A DNA stretch of 61,574 nt from NCBI GenBank assembly GCA_009784575.1, contig WRBK01000011.1, positions 1 to 61,574 on the forward strand, written 5' to 3'. Source of the stretch: Defluviitaleaceae bacterium (lineage in GTDB: Bacteria; Bacillota; Clostridia; Lachnospirales; WRAX01). Each line of letters opens with the position of its first letter. The stretch's first letter is position 1. Under the pieces are notes generated by a model that saw only the letters and a list, made by a program, of their open reading frames with translations, was not told the DNA's origin and ran no database searches. The position numbers and the translations under genes are program-made. This document shows, one piece after another, positions 24,465-32,018 of the stretch.

Positions 24465-25283
24465 ATGGAAAAACTAATCGTAACAGCCGCTATATGCGGA
24501 GCAGAAGTAACAAAACAACACAATCCCGCCGTGCCATACACTGTAGAAGAAATCGGGCGCGAGGCATTAGCAGCATATGAGGAAGGCGCGGCAATAATCC
24601 ACCTACATGTGCGCCATGATGACGGTACGCCCACACAAGATGTGGCGCGCTATGCCGAATGCATAGCAGAAATAAAGCGGCTATGCCCAGATGTAATTAT
24701 TCAGCCGTCCACGGGCGGTGCTGTGGGGATGAACAATGCCGAGCGTATGCAGCCGCTGCAACTTGTGCCAGAAATGGCGACGCTGGACTGCGGCACGGTG
24801 AATTTTGGCGGCGATGATATCTTCGTAAACACAGAAAACACCATCAAAGAATTTGGCGCAAAAATGATAGAGATAGGCACAAAGCCCGAGGTTGAGGTCT
24901 TTGACAAGGGTATGATAGATACCGCGATTCGCCTAGAAAAACAGGGCTATATCAAAGCACCTATGCATTTTAATTTTGTACTTGGCGTAACAGGCGGCAT
25001 AGCAGCTAGTATGCGCGATTTGTCTTATATGATAGACAGCATCCCCGCTGGTTCAACCTTTACAGCCACAGGCATAGGGCGACATGAATTTCCTATGGCG
25101 GCACACGCCATAGCGGCGGGCGGTCATGTCCGCGTGGGTTTTGAGGATAATATTTATATCGAAAAAAGCATTTTGGCAAAATCTAATGGTGAACTGGTAG
25201 AGAAGGCTGTGTATATTGCCGAAGCACTTGGGCGTAGTATTGCTACGCCTGACGAGGCTAGGAAGATTTTGGGGCTGTCATAA
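24465..25283 (+). CDS. kce: 3-keto-5-aminohexanoate cleavage enzyme
   Basis: The protein has 272 residues and belongs to the BKACE (DUF849) family. It condenses 3-keto-5-aminohexanoate with acetyl-CoA to give acetoacetate and 3-aminobutyryl-CoA. The zinc-binding HLH near residues 46-48 (AIIHLHVRHDDG) and the ligand Glu near the C-terminus (VRVGFEDNIY) are visible. GAGGG at 24453-24457 serves as ribosome site. Its product is the substrate of Kal and the acetoacetate goes to AtoDA. Confidence 0.93.
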   Translation: MEKLIVTAAICGAEVTKQHNPAVPYTVEEIGREALAAYEEGAAIIHLHVRHDDGTPTQDVARYAECIAEIKRLCPDVIIQPSTGGAVGMNNAERMQPLQLVPEMATLDCGTVNFGGDDIFVNTENTIKEFGAKMIEIGTKPEVEVFDKGMIDTAIRLEKQGYIKAPMHFNFVLGVTGGIAASMRDLSYMIDSIPAGSTFTATGIGRHEFPMAAHAIAAGGHVRVGFEDNIYIEKSILAKSNGELVEKAVYIAEALGRSIATPDEARKILGLS

Positions 25284-25301
25284 ACCGAGGAGGGGTTATT
25301 T

Positions 25302-26537
25302 ATGAACTTACCAGATTTAAGCAAAATACCGCCATTTGATAGAGATAAGGCAATAAATTACCTCAAACAATGGGAAGCATTGTGTGAGGCGGATGGCGGC
25401 AAGCTTTGGGGCGTGAATTTGCGTACGCCATTTGTCATTATTGACGAGGCAACGCGTGAGGCAATATCAAATGAGCCAGATTTCAAAGGATATCCTGATG
25501 ATTTGCCTGTCTCTGCTACAGGTCTGGAATTTGATGGTAAATTTTGGGGAACTGCACCTTGGCATGTATTTGAGCTAATCTTTACCGATGGCAAAAAGCG
25601 TATGGGACTGTTCGCTCATGAGGCTTTTCATGCATTACAGCCATCATTGTTCGGCAAGACGGACAAAATAACAGCCAATAACTCACATCTGCAAGAATTT
25701 GATGCGCGGGTTTTGGCTTTTGTGGAGATGGATGCGCTTTTGTTAGCAATAAAAAGCGAGGGTAAAAAGCGAACAAGAGCCGCTCAGGCGGCATTATGTG
25801 CAAGAGCCAAAAGACACAAGAAATACGGGATAATGTCGGAAGTAGCCGAGGAAATGAACGAGGGTACGGCAGTATACACAGAATTTATGATACATGGCTT
25901 CGCAGAGCTCATTACAGAGCTGGAAGATAGGGTCACAAAATGGAAGCACGAAGCTGACCTTCCAGCAATATTCGGCTATACCTCTGGCGCGCTATATTGC
26001 GCTTTGCTGGATACCTTGGGTGCTGATTGGAAGAGGGACCTGCGATATGATACCGACCTAGGCGAGGTGCTGGCTAACACAATAGGCAAAGCAGAAATCG
26101 ACTTAGATGAGTATGGATATCAAGAGATTTTGGCGGCAGAAGAGATCACAAGAGCCGCAAAAGAAAAAGCCTTAAATGATATAAAGCAAGCATTTAGCAC
26201 TCGCCCTTTGTTGCGCTGTTTTTTAAAGGGTGACCGTGCCATCTCGGGGCGTATGATTCAAATTGCTGAATTCGGGAAGATTATGCGCGGGGCTGTGCAG
26301 TATATAGGTGAATTTGGCAAAATGGCCGTAAACAAAAATGATGTTGTAAAAGCTATTCAGGCAGGCGGCGAACTAGATTTTTTAATTCATGATGACGGTC
26401 ATTGCGCCGTTTTCGCAGAAAATTTACGCATAGAGGGCAGCAAAGTCCACGGCAACTACTGGGAGCTGGAGCTAAACGATGGCTATGAAGTTGTTGCCGA
26501 CGGAAATAACTTTGAGATAAAGGAGCAACAAAGATGA
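25302..26537 (+). CDS. zincin-type metallopeptidase-like protein in the lysine operon
   Basis: The protein has 411 residues with no signal peptide. An HEAFH motif (HExxH type) lies at residues 106-110 within GLFAHEAFHALQPSLF, and a second conserved-looking stretch EVAEEMNEGTAVYTE near 180-193 could supply the third zinc ligand, as in gluzincins. The C-terminal quarter holds beta-rich sequence. I cannot name the family. It starts 18 bases after kce with GAGGAGGGG, and the next gene begins in its stop codon (ATGA), so it is co-translated with the pathway genes. It is not a known step of lysine degradation. Confidence 0.6.
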   Translation: MNLPDLSKIPPFDRDKAINYLKQWEALCEADGGKLWGVNLRTPFVIIDEATREAISNEPDFKGYPDDLPVSATGLEFDGKFWGTAPWHVFELIFTDGKKRMGLFAHEAFHALQPSLFGKTDKITANNSHLQEFDARVLAFVEMDALLLAIKSEGKKRTRAAQAALCARAKRHKKYGIMSEVAEEMNEGTAVYTEFMIHGFAELITELEDRVTKWKHEADLPAIFGYTSGALYCALLDTLGADWKRDLRYDTDLGEVLANTIGKAEIDLDEYGYQEILAAEEITRAAKEKALNDIKQAFSTRPLLRCFLKGDRAISGRMIQIAEFGKIMRGAVQYIGEFGKMAVNKNDVVKAIQAGGELDFLIHDDGHCAVFAENLRIEGSKVHGNYWELELNDGYEVVADGNNFEIKEQQR

Positions 26538-27295
26538 AGCAGATAATTTTGTACATAATGCTATCATTTTCAGCTTTAGCCTTCACCGCTTGCGATGAGC
26601 TTGAGTTTGATAATATTTCAGCTAATATTGATTTGACTGGCGACCCCACAGAGATAGCTTATCATGCTTATTCTGCACTATTGGAAAGTTTGCATTTTGC
26701 CAATATTCGCGAAGGCGCGGTTGGTTTGGATTATCATATTGAGTTTTATGGTGAGATGCTTTCGGTCAATGCTCCCATGATTTTTGAGGGGGGCATATCT
26801 ACATCCTATAAAGATAGGATGTTAGGTTTTAATATTACTATGCAACTTTACGGCGACGACCATATTATGTTTTTGCATATACTTGCAGAGGACGGCGAGA
26901 TAATTTTTGCTGATGCTGATGAAGAGGGCGCGTTAATGATATATATGGCTGTCGGTGAGGCGATGTATGATTTGCTATGGGGTTCAAGTCATATACCTTT
27001 CGTTCATCTTCCCCAAGCGGATATTGATTCTTTCAACAATGTGCATTTTGTGCTAGATGGTGATTATTTGACAATACATTTTACCTTGACAAATGCAATC
27101 GTTTACCCTAATATGTTAGTTGATGCTGAAATCTCACTGGTTTTGCAATCAGGGCTAATCCCTTCTAGCATTTCAATTGATATGACAGAGGTTAGCAACA
27201 GCGAACATCTTTGGCAACAAAGAATAATTTTGGACTATATTTTCCACTACTTTACCGATAATGTGGTTTTTATTAATAATGACTTACGGAGGTAA
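26534..27295 (+). CDS. putative lipoprotein
   Basis: The protein has 253 residues. A signal peptide with lipobox LAFTAC places the lipidated Cys at residue 20 (IILYIMLSFSALAFTAC). The mature part is acidic with many beta-strand-like stretches (DYHIEFYGEMLSVNAPMIFEGG) and no motif I recognise; it resembles the DUF-type lipoproteins that look like LolA/LppX folds, but that is only an impression. It overlaps the metallopeptidase-like gene by ATGA and lies six bases before kdd. Confidence 0.65.
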   Translation: MKQIILYIMLSFSALAFTACDELEFDNISANIDLTGDPTEIAYHAYSALLESLHFANIREGAVGLDYHIEFYGEMLSVNAPMIFEGGISTSYKDRMLGFNITMQLYGDDHIMFLHILAEDGEIIFADADEEGALMIYMAVGEAMYDLLWGSSHIPFVHLPQADIDSFNNVHFVLDGDYLTIHFTLTNAIVYPNMLVDAEISLVLQSGLIPSSISIDMTEVSNSEHLWQQRIILDYIFHYFTDNVVFINNDLRR

Positions 27296-27301
27296 TTACT
27301 T

Positions 27302-28333
27302 ATGAAACTATGTAAATACGGCACAAACCGCGTGCTAGAACCACAGGGCGTATTGCCGCAAGCAGCACAAAAGATTGATAATAACATGGAAATCTATGAC
27401 AACGAGATTTTGATTGACGTTATCTCCCTTAACATTGATTCGGCTTCGTTTACGCAGCTAAAGGGCGAGGCAGAAGGCGATGAGACAAAGATAGGCGCGA
27501 AAATTATGGAAATTGTAGCAGAGCGCGGCAAAATGCAAAACCCCGTAACAGGTTCTGGCGGTATGCTTATTGGCAAAATAGCAAAAATAGGCAAAGACCT
27601 AGCATATCGCAACTTAGCTGTAGGCGATAAGATAGCCACATTGGTTTCGTTATCATTGACACCGCTAAAAATCGAGAAAATAAATGCAATACAAATGAAT
27701 ATTGACCGTGTGGACGTTACAGCACAAGCCATCCTTTTTGAGACGGGGATATACGCCAAGCTCCCAGAAGACATGACCCAAGAGCTGGCTTTGGCAGCTT
27801 TGGACGTAGCAGGCGCACCAGCACAAACCGCCAAAATGGTAAAACCAGGCGACAGCGTGCTTGTGCTTGGTGCTGGCGGCAAATCGGGTATGCTATGCTG
27901 CTATGAGGCAATGCGTCGCGTAGGACCTACGGGCAATGTCGTTGCTATGTGCCGTAGCGATGCCGACCGTGATAAATTGCTTGATAATGGGCTGGCTCAT
28001 GCCGTAATACAATCTGACGTAACCCGCCCTATTGAGCTAATGGACAAAGCCCTAGCCGCAAATGGCGGACATGAGTTTGATATAAGCATAAACTGCGTGA
28101 ATGTGCCAAATAGCGAGATGGCAAGCATAATGCCTGTGCGCGATGGCGGCACGGTGTATTTCTTCTCCATGGCTGTTAGCTTTACAAAGGCCGCTCTGGG
28201 TGCGGAGGGTATAGGCAAGGATGTGAATATGGTTATAGGCAATGGTTATAGCCGTGGTCACGCAGAAATCACACTGGCCCAACTACGCGAGAGTGCGGAG
28301 CTAAGGAAGATTTTTGAGGAGAGGTATGTGTAA
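27302..28333 (+). CDS. kdd: L-erythro-3,5-diaminohexanoate dehydrogenase
   Basis: The protein has 343 residues and a medium-chain dehydrogenase-like layout: an N-terminal GroES-like part and a Rossmann domain with VLVLGAGGKSGMLCCYEA near residue 190. It oxidises and deaminates 3,5-diaminohexanoate to 3-keto-5-aminohexanoate with NAD(P). The ribosome site is CGGAGG. Its stop overlaps the start of the next small gene (TAATG). Confidence 0.92.
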   Translation: MKLCKYGTNRVLEPQGVLPQAAQKIDNNMEIYDNEILIDVISLNIDSASFTQLKGEAEGDETKIGAKIMEIVAERGKMQNPVTGSGGMLIGKIAKIGKDLAYRNLAVGDKIATLVSLSLTPLKIEKINAIQMNIDRVDVTAQAILFETGIYAKLPEDMTQELALAALDVAGAPAQTAKMVKPGDSVLVLGAGGKSGMLCCYEAMRRVGPTGNVVAMCRSDADRDKLLDNGLAHAVIQSDVTRPIELMDKALAANGGHEFDISINCVNVPNSEMASIMPVRDGGTVYFFSMAVSFTKAALGAEGIGKDVNMVIGNGYSRGHAEITLAQLRESAELRKIFEERYV

Positions 28334-28548
28334 TGACAGATTACAATATTGATGTTCATTGGGATGACGAAGCAGGGGTTTGGTATGCTGTTTGTGACGA
28401 TATTCCACTTGCTATGGAAAGCAATAGCTTTGATGCCCTTATAGCAAGAGTGAAAATAGCTGTGCCAGAAATTTTGGAGATGAATGACTTATTAAACGAG
28501 GGTATTAGGCTGCGCTTTTCGACTTCTCATGTGGAGAGTATTGTGTAA
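28333..28548 (+). CDS. DUF1902/HicB-like small protein
   Basis: The protein has 71 residues, starting in the kdd stop codon. YNIDVHWDDEAGVWYAVCDDIPLAMESNSFDALIARVKIAVPEIL is the short beta-beta-alpha fold of DUF1902/HicB antitoxins (partial RNase H fold). The next gene, an HicA-like remnant, starts in its stop codon, so the two form a toxin-antitoxin-like pair in antitoxin-first order. It is intact while its partner is broken. Confidence 0.75.
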   Translation: MTDYNIDVHWDDEAGVWYAVCDDIPLAMESNSFDALIARVKIAVPEILEMNDLLNEGIRLRFSTSHVESIV

Positions 28549-28741
28549 TGGTTGAATACGAAAAGAAAGTTGGGCAAATCTTGAAGGATAGCGGGTGTTA
28601 TTTTGTGCGCCGTGGCAAGGGAGACCATGACATTTGGCACTCACCTTTGACAAGCCGAAATTCCCTGTTGACAACAAGATAAAATCTAGACATATAGCTA
28701 ATACAATACTAAAGCAAAGCGATGTTGCGTGTAAATTTTGA
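28548..28741 (+). pseudogene. HicA-like mRNA interferase, frameshifted
   Basis: ATG 28548 overlaps the stop of the DUF1902 gene. The first frame reads VEYEKKVGQILKDSGCYFVRRGKGDHDIWHSP, the HicA double-stranded RNA-binding-like fold with the catalytic His in GKGDHDIW. The C-terminal part KFPVDNKIKSRHIANTILKQ lies in another frame and ends with TGA at 28739-28741. A one-base deletion near 28664 explains the break. Confidence 0.75.
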
Positions 28742-28764
28742 ACAGGTCCTAAAGGAGGAAACAC

Positions 28765-30285
28765 ATGTTCTGCTCTAAATGCGGACATAAATTCATAGAA
28801 GAAAATGATGCATTTTGCCCTAGTTGCGGAAGTGCTAGGGCGGTAGCACTTACCGCGCTAGCAAGACCCAAGGGCAAATCAAAATATCTCATAATAATTG
28901 GGGCTTGCGTTACATTTATAATAGCGGCGGTCGTGGTTTTTGTATTCTTTTTCGATAATTCCTTTGCGGATAATCAGCATGGTGTACATAATACAGTAAA
29001 CCCTAACCAAGGGGCTATTGCCTTCACCATGGGGGCGACCTCCTATTGGAATGACAGCTTGCCTAATATATGGCATTATGGCTTTCATTTTCTTGAATTA
29101 ATATATTACATCCGGCCCGACAACAGCCTTTGGGTATATTCTGCAAGACCTCTAATATCGTCCGAGATGATGCTTGGTGCTGGTGCTTCCCAATTAGCAC
29201 GCGATGAGTTTTACGCAGATATGCTCCAAAGATATGGTCTCGCTCGCGACCAGCATCTGCACGAAATGGTCTTACCGAATGTGTCATATGTCACCAGCAA
29301 TGGTCAAGCTGTTTTCGCTTTGCAAACAGATGGTACACTTTGGGCATGGGGTCACCCTGCCCGCGGACAATTGGGCATTGGCGAGATGGATGACTGGGTA
29401 TACCAACCCGCGCGGGTTATGGATAATATTGCATCTGTACATGCCACCTATAATTTTAGTGCATATGCCATAGACAGAAGTGGCACTTTATGGGGCTGGG
29501 GCGGCCCAATCATCGGTGCGCTAGGTGATGGCTCTGTAGGTGGGGAGATATGGTCGCCTGTACCTATAATGCAAAATGTGCATAGCTTTGCAGCAGGTGC
29601 TGCACATAATTTTATCATAACAAATGACAACCAGCTCTTTGCATGGGGATTTAATGCTTTTGGGCAGCTGGGCAACGGAACAACAGAGGATAGATATGTA
29701 CCAGCATTAATAATGGATAATGTAAGGTATGTTGGTGTTGCGGATACTTCTAATGCAAGGCAGTTTGCCCTTAGCCGCGCATCAGCAAACCATAGTTTTG
29801 CTATAACAAATGACAATACTCTTTGGACTTGGGGTTCGAATGAAGGGCAAAGCCCAACGCCCATAATGCAGAATGTAAGTTACGCATCCTCAGTCTTCAT
29901 GCCTGTTACAGGCACATTATCAAATTTTGCTTTTATGCAAGATGGCAGCATGTGGGCTTGGGGAGAAAATAAGTTTACAGAACTCGGGACAGGCAGGACA
30001 TCAGATGGCTCTACGCCCATTAAAATAATGCCTGATGCAAAATCTATATGGCAAGTCATGGGGCAGACATTCGCCCTTGATAGTAGCGGCAATGTTTGGC
30101 ATTCCCTTAGCCAATGGAGCTTGGTAGATATGACAACGCACCACGAACCCTTTATGCCAGATTTCCATACAGCACCATTTTTGTATATAGAACCAACGAG
30201 CCAACTTTTTCTACGTGCTGGCGGTAGCTTATGGATGTTTGACAAAATGATACTGCCACCAGGCAGCGTACGAACGATAGAATAA
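28765..30285 (+). CDS. membrane-anchored zinc-ribbon protein with RCC1 repeats
   Basis: The protein has 506 residues. An N-terminal zinc ribbon (FCSKCGHKF, then FCPSCGSA) is followed by one membrane segment at about residues 37-60 and an extracytoplasmic part with RCC1-type propeller repeats, for example LWAWGHPARGQLGIGE, LFAWGFNAFGQLGNGTTEDRYVPALI and MWAWGENKFTELGTG. About six or seven blades seem present. AAAGGAGG precedes the ATG. No enzyme motif is seen; a surface-exposed binding role is plausible. It sits between kdd and kamA. A decayed relative is at 283-411. Confidence 0.8.
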   Translation: MFCSKCGHKFIEENDAFCPSCGSARAVALTALARPKGKSKYLIIIGACVTFIIAAVVVFVFFFDNSFADNQHGVHNTVNPNQGAIAFTMGATSYWNDSLPNIWHYGFHFLELIYYIRPDNSLWVYSARPLISSEMMLGAGASQLARDEFYADMLQRYGLARDQHLHEMVLPNVSYVTSNGQAVFALQTDGTLWAWGHPARGQLGIGEMDDWVYQPARVMDNIASVHATYNFSAYAIDRSGTLWGWGGPIIGALGDGSVGGEIWSPVPIMQNVHSFAAGAAHNFIITNDNQLFAWGFNAFGQLGNGTTEDRYVPALIMDNVRYVGVADTSNARQFALSRASANHSFAITNDNTLWTWGSNEGQSPTPIMQNVSYASSVFMPVTGTLSNFAFMQDGSMWAWGENKFTELGTGRTSDGSTPIKIMPDAKSIWQVMGQTFALDSSGNVWHSLSQWSLVDMTTHHEPFMPDFHTAPFLYIEPTSQLFLRAGGSLWMFDKMILPPGSVRTIE

Positions 30286-30293
30286 ATCGTGGG

Positions 30294-30312
30294 GGGCGAA
30301 CTGTGTTCGCCC
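30294..30312. repeat. hairpin GGGCGAAC-TGT-GTTCGCCC before kamA
   Basis: A perfect 8-bp inverted repeat with a 3-base loop lies between the RCC1 gene and kamA. No T run follows, so it is a poor terminator. Size and GC-rich form resemble the REP-like palindromes at 19583 and 31778. Confidence 0.6.
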
Positions 30313-30337
30313 GCTATACCAAAGGAGATTATGCCAT

Positions 30338-31585
30338 ATGAAAAACGAAATCTTCAAAACCATCCCAACCGAAAAATGGAATGACTGGCGGTGGCATCTA
30401 CAAAACAAAATAACCACTGTCGAGGACATAAAAAAACATGTGTCCATAACAGTGGCGCAAGAAGAGGGCATAGGCAGATGCCTAGAAAAGTTCCGCATGG
30501 CTATTACACCGTATTATCTTAGCCTTGTTGACTTGGATAATATAGAAAGCGACCCCGTTTGGGCGCAGGCTGTGCCTGTTTACAATGAGCTGCATATAGC
30601 CAAAGAAGATATGCGCGATTCTTTGCACGAGGACGAGGACTCGCCTACAGAGGGGCTTACACACCGCTATCCCGATAGAGTGCTTTTTACTATCACCAAA
30701 GAATGCTCCATGTATTGCCGCTTTTGCACCCGCCGACGCACAGTACTCGGGACAGATACCCAAATGAGCAAGCCAAAAATAGATGCAGCTATTGATTATA
30801 TAGCAAGAACGCCGCAAATCAGGGATGTCCTAATATCTGGCGGCGACCCACTGATGTTTCCCGATGATGCATTAGAAGATATCATTAAGCGCGTGCGAGC
30901 CATACCACATGTTAAGGTTATACGCCTTGGTTCGCGTATGCCTGTTGTGTTGCCACAGCGCATAACGCAAGAATTTTGTGATATGCTGAAAAAGTATCAC
31001 CCGATATGGCTTAATACGCATTTTAACCACCCTAACGAGATAACGGATGAGGCTACGGCGGCTATAGGCAGGCTTGCAGATGCAGGCGTACCGCTTGGTA
31101 ATCAAAGCGTGCTTTTGGCAGGCATTAATGATTGTGTACATGTTATGCGCGAGCTTGTCGGCAGGCTTATAGAAATACGTGTTAGACCCTATTATCTCTA
31201 TCAATGTGACCTTTCGGAGGGATTGTCCCATTTCCGCACGCCTGTCGCTAAGGGCATAGAAATCATTGAGGGTCTACGCGGGCATATATCAGGCTTTTCT
31301 GTGCCTACCTTTGTTGTGGATGCCCCTGGCGGCGGCGGCAAAATCCCCGTTATGCCAAATTATGTAGTGTCCCATGGTACGCACAAGGTGATTTTGCGAA
31401 ACTACGAGGGCGTTATCACCACATATACTGAGCCAGAAACATATAACCACACATGCAGATGCGATGTGTGCAAAGGTGAGCAAACCGCGAAATATGAAGG
31501 GTTGGCAGCTTTAATGAATAATCAGCAGTTAGCAATAGAGCCAATGGATTTGGCAAGGCGAAAACGCAAAGATGCAAAAGCGTAA
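30338..31585 (+). CDS. kamA: lysine 2,3-aminomutase
   Basis: The protein has 415 residues. It is a radical-SAM and PLP enzyme converting L-lysine to L-beta-lysine, the first step of the pathway. The radical-SAM cluster motif CSMYCRFCTRRR lies near residue 125, and GGDPLMFPD and the PLP-lysine region near residue 330 (VVDAPGGGGKIPV) are present. A C-terminal Cys pattern (CRCDVCKGE) binds structural zinc, as in the clostridial enzyme. The ribosome site is AAAGGAG at 30321-30327. The end overlaps the start of a transposase remnant by 14 bases. Confidence 0.96.
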   Translation: MKNEIFKTIPTEKWNDWRWHLQNKITTVEDIKKHVSITVAQEEGIGRCLEKFRMAITPYYLSLVDLDNIESDPVWAQAVPVYNELHIAKEDMRDSLHEDEDSPTEGLTHRYPDRVLFTITKECSMYCRFCTRRRTVLGTDTQMSKPKIDAAIDYIARTPQIRDVLISGGDPLMFPDDALEDIIKRVRAIPHVKVIRLGSRMPVVLPQRITQEFCDMLKKYHPIWLNTHFNHPNEITDEATAAIGRLADAGVPLGNQSVLLAGINDCVHVMRELVGRLIEIRVRPYYLYQCDLSEGLSHFRTPVAKGIEIIEGLRGHISGFSVPTFVVDAPGGGGKIPVMPNYVVSHGTHKVILRNYEGVITTYTEPETYNHTCRCDVCKGEQTAKYEGLAALMNNQQLAIEPMDLARRKRKDAKA

Positions 31586-31670
31586 GCAGAGTCGGTTGGC
31601 GGATTATGATTATAGCACAGAAGGCGCATATTTCGTGACGATATGCACAAAAGACCACAAACACCTATTT

Positions 31671-31689
31671 GGCACTCTGCCGCCCGATT
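31671..31689. repeat. partial REP-like sequence
   Basis: GGCACTCTGCCGCCCGATT is an inverted partial copy of the palindrome at 31778-31796. It sits at the junction where the centre of the transposase gene is missing. Confidence 0.55.
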
Positions 31690-31777
31690 CTATCGCCAAT
31701 ATGATAATTCTTATGTAGACCGATATATTATAATGCCTAATCATGTGCATTTGATTATTGTTATCTGCCATAATAAC

Positions 31778-31796
31778 GGGCGGCAGAGTGCCGCCC
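31778..31796. repeat. REP-like palindrome
   Basis: GGGCGGCA-GAG-TGCCGCCC, a perfect 8-bp palindrome with a 3-base loop, followed by CCTACGG. It is the best copy of the repeat family in the window. Confidence 0.8.
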
Positions 31797-31970
31797 CTAC
31801 GGTGTCACGGATGGTTGGCGGGTTTAAGGGGGCTGTATCAATGAAGCTCGGATACGCTATTTGGCAAAAGAGCTTCCACGACCACATAATACACAATGAA
31901 AAGGACTGCCTGCGCATAGCAGAATATATAGACAATAACCCCGCAAAATGGACAGAAGATAGGTACTTTC

Positions 31971-31997
31971 GTAGGAGCGGTACTCTGCCTCCCGATT
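31971..31997. repeat. REP-like sequence, opposite orientation
   Basis: GTAGGAGCGGTACTCTGCCTCCCGATT is, read on the minus strand, a diverged copy of the 31778-31801 repeat including the CTAC flank. It overlaps the 3' end of the transposase remnant, just before the kamD ribosome site. Confidence 0.6.
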
Positions 31998-32000
31998 TTC

Positions 32001-32018
32001 AAAGGAGTGATTAAAATT
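32001..32018 (+). promoter_or_regulatory. kamD ribosome binding site pointing to an ATT start
   Basis: AAAGGAG occupies 32001-32007. The only in-frame GTG (32007-32009) overlaps the last base of this site and cannot be used with it. The codon at proper distance (eight bases) is ATT at 32016-32018, which also matches the usual N-terminal length of KamD. Confidence 0.55.

Larger units (their letters stand above)
31572..32014 (+). pseudogene. REP-associated tyrosine (Y1/RAYT) transposase remnant
   Basis: ATG 31572 opens with KRKQSRLADYDYSTEGAYFVTICTKDHKHLFG, the classical N-terminus of Y1_Tnp transposases. The centre is lost and the frame changes near a REP-like sequence at 31671-31689. Another frame then gives YVDRYIIMPNHVHLIIVI (the HUH metal-binding motif) and the ending IWQKSFHDHIIHNEKDCLRIAEYIDNNPAKW. 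Three REP-like sequences lie within it (31671-31689, 31778-31796, 31971-31997). Such HUH transposases are thought to mobilise REP elements. The remnant fills the kamA-kamD junction. Confidence 0.85.
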
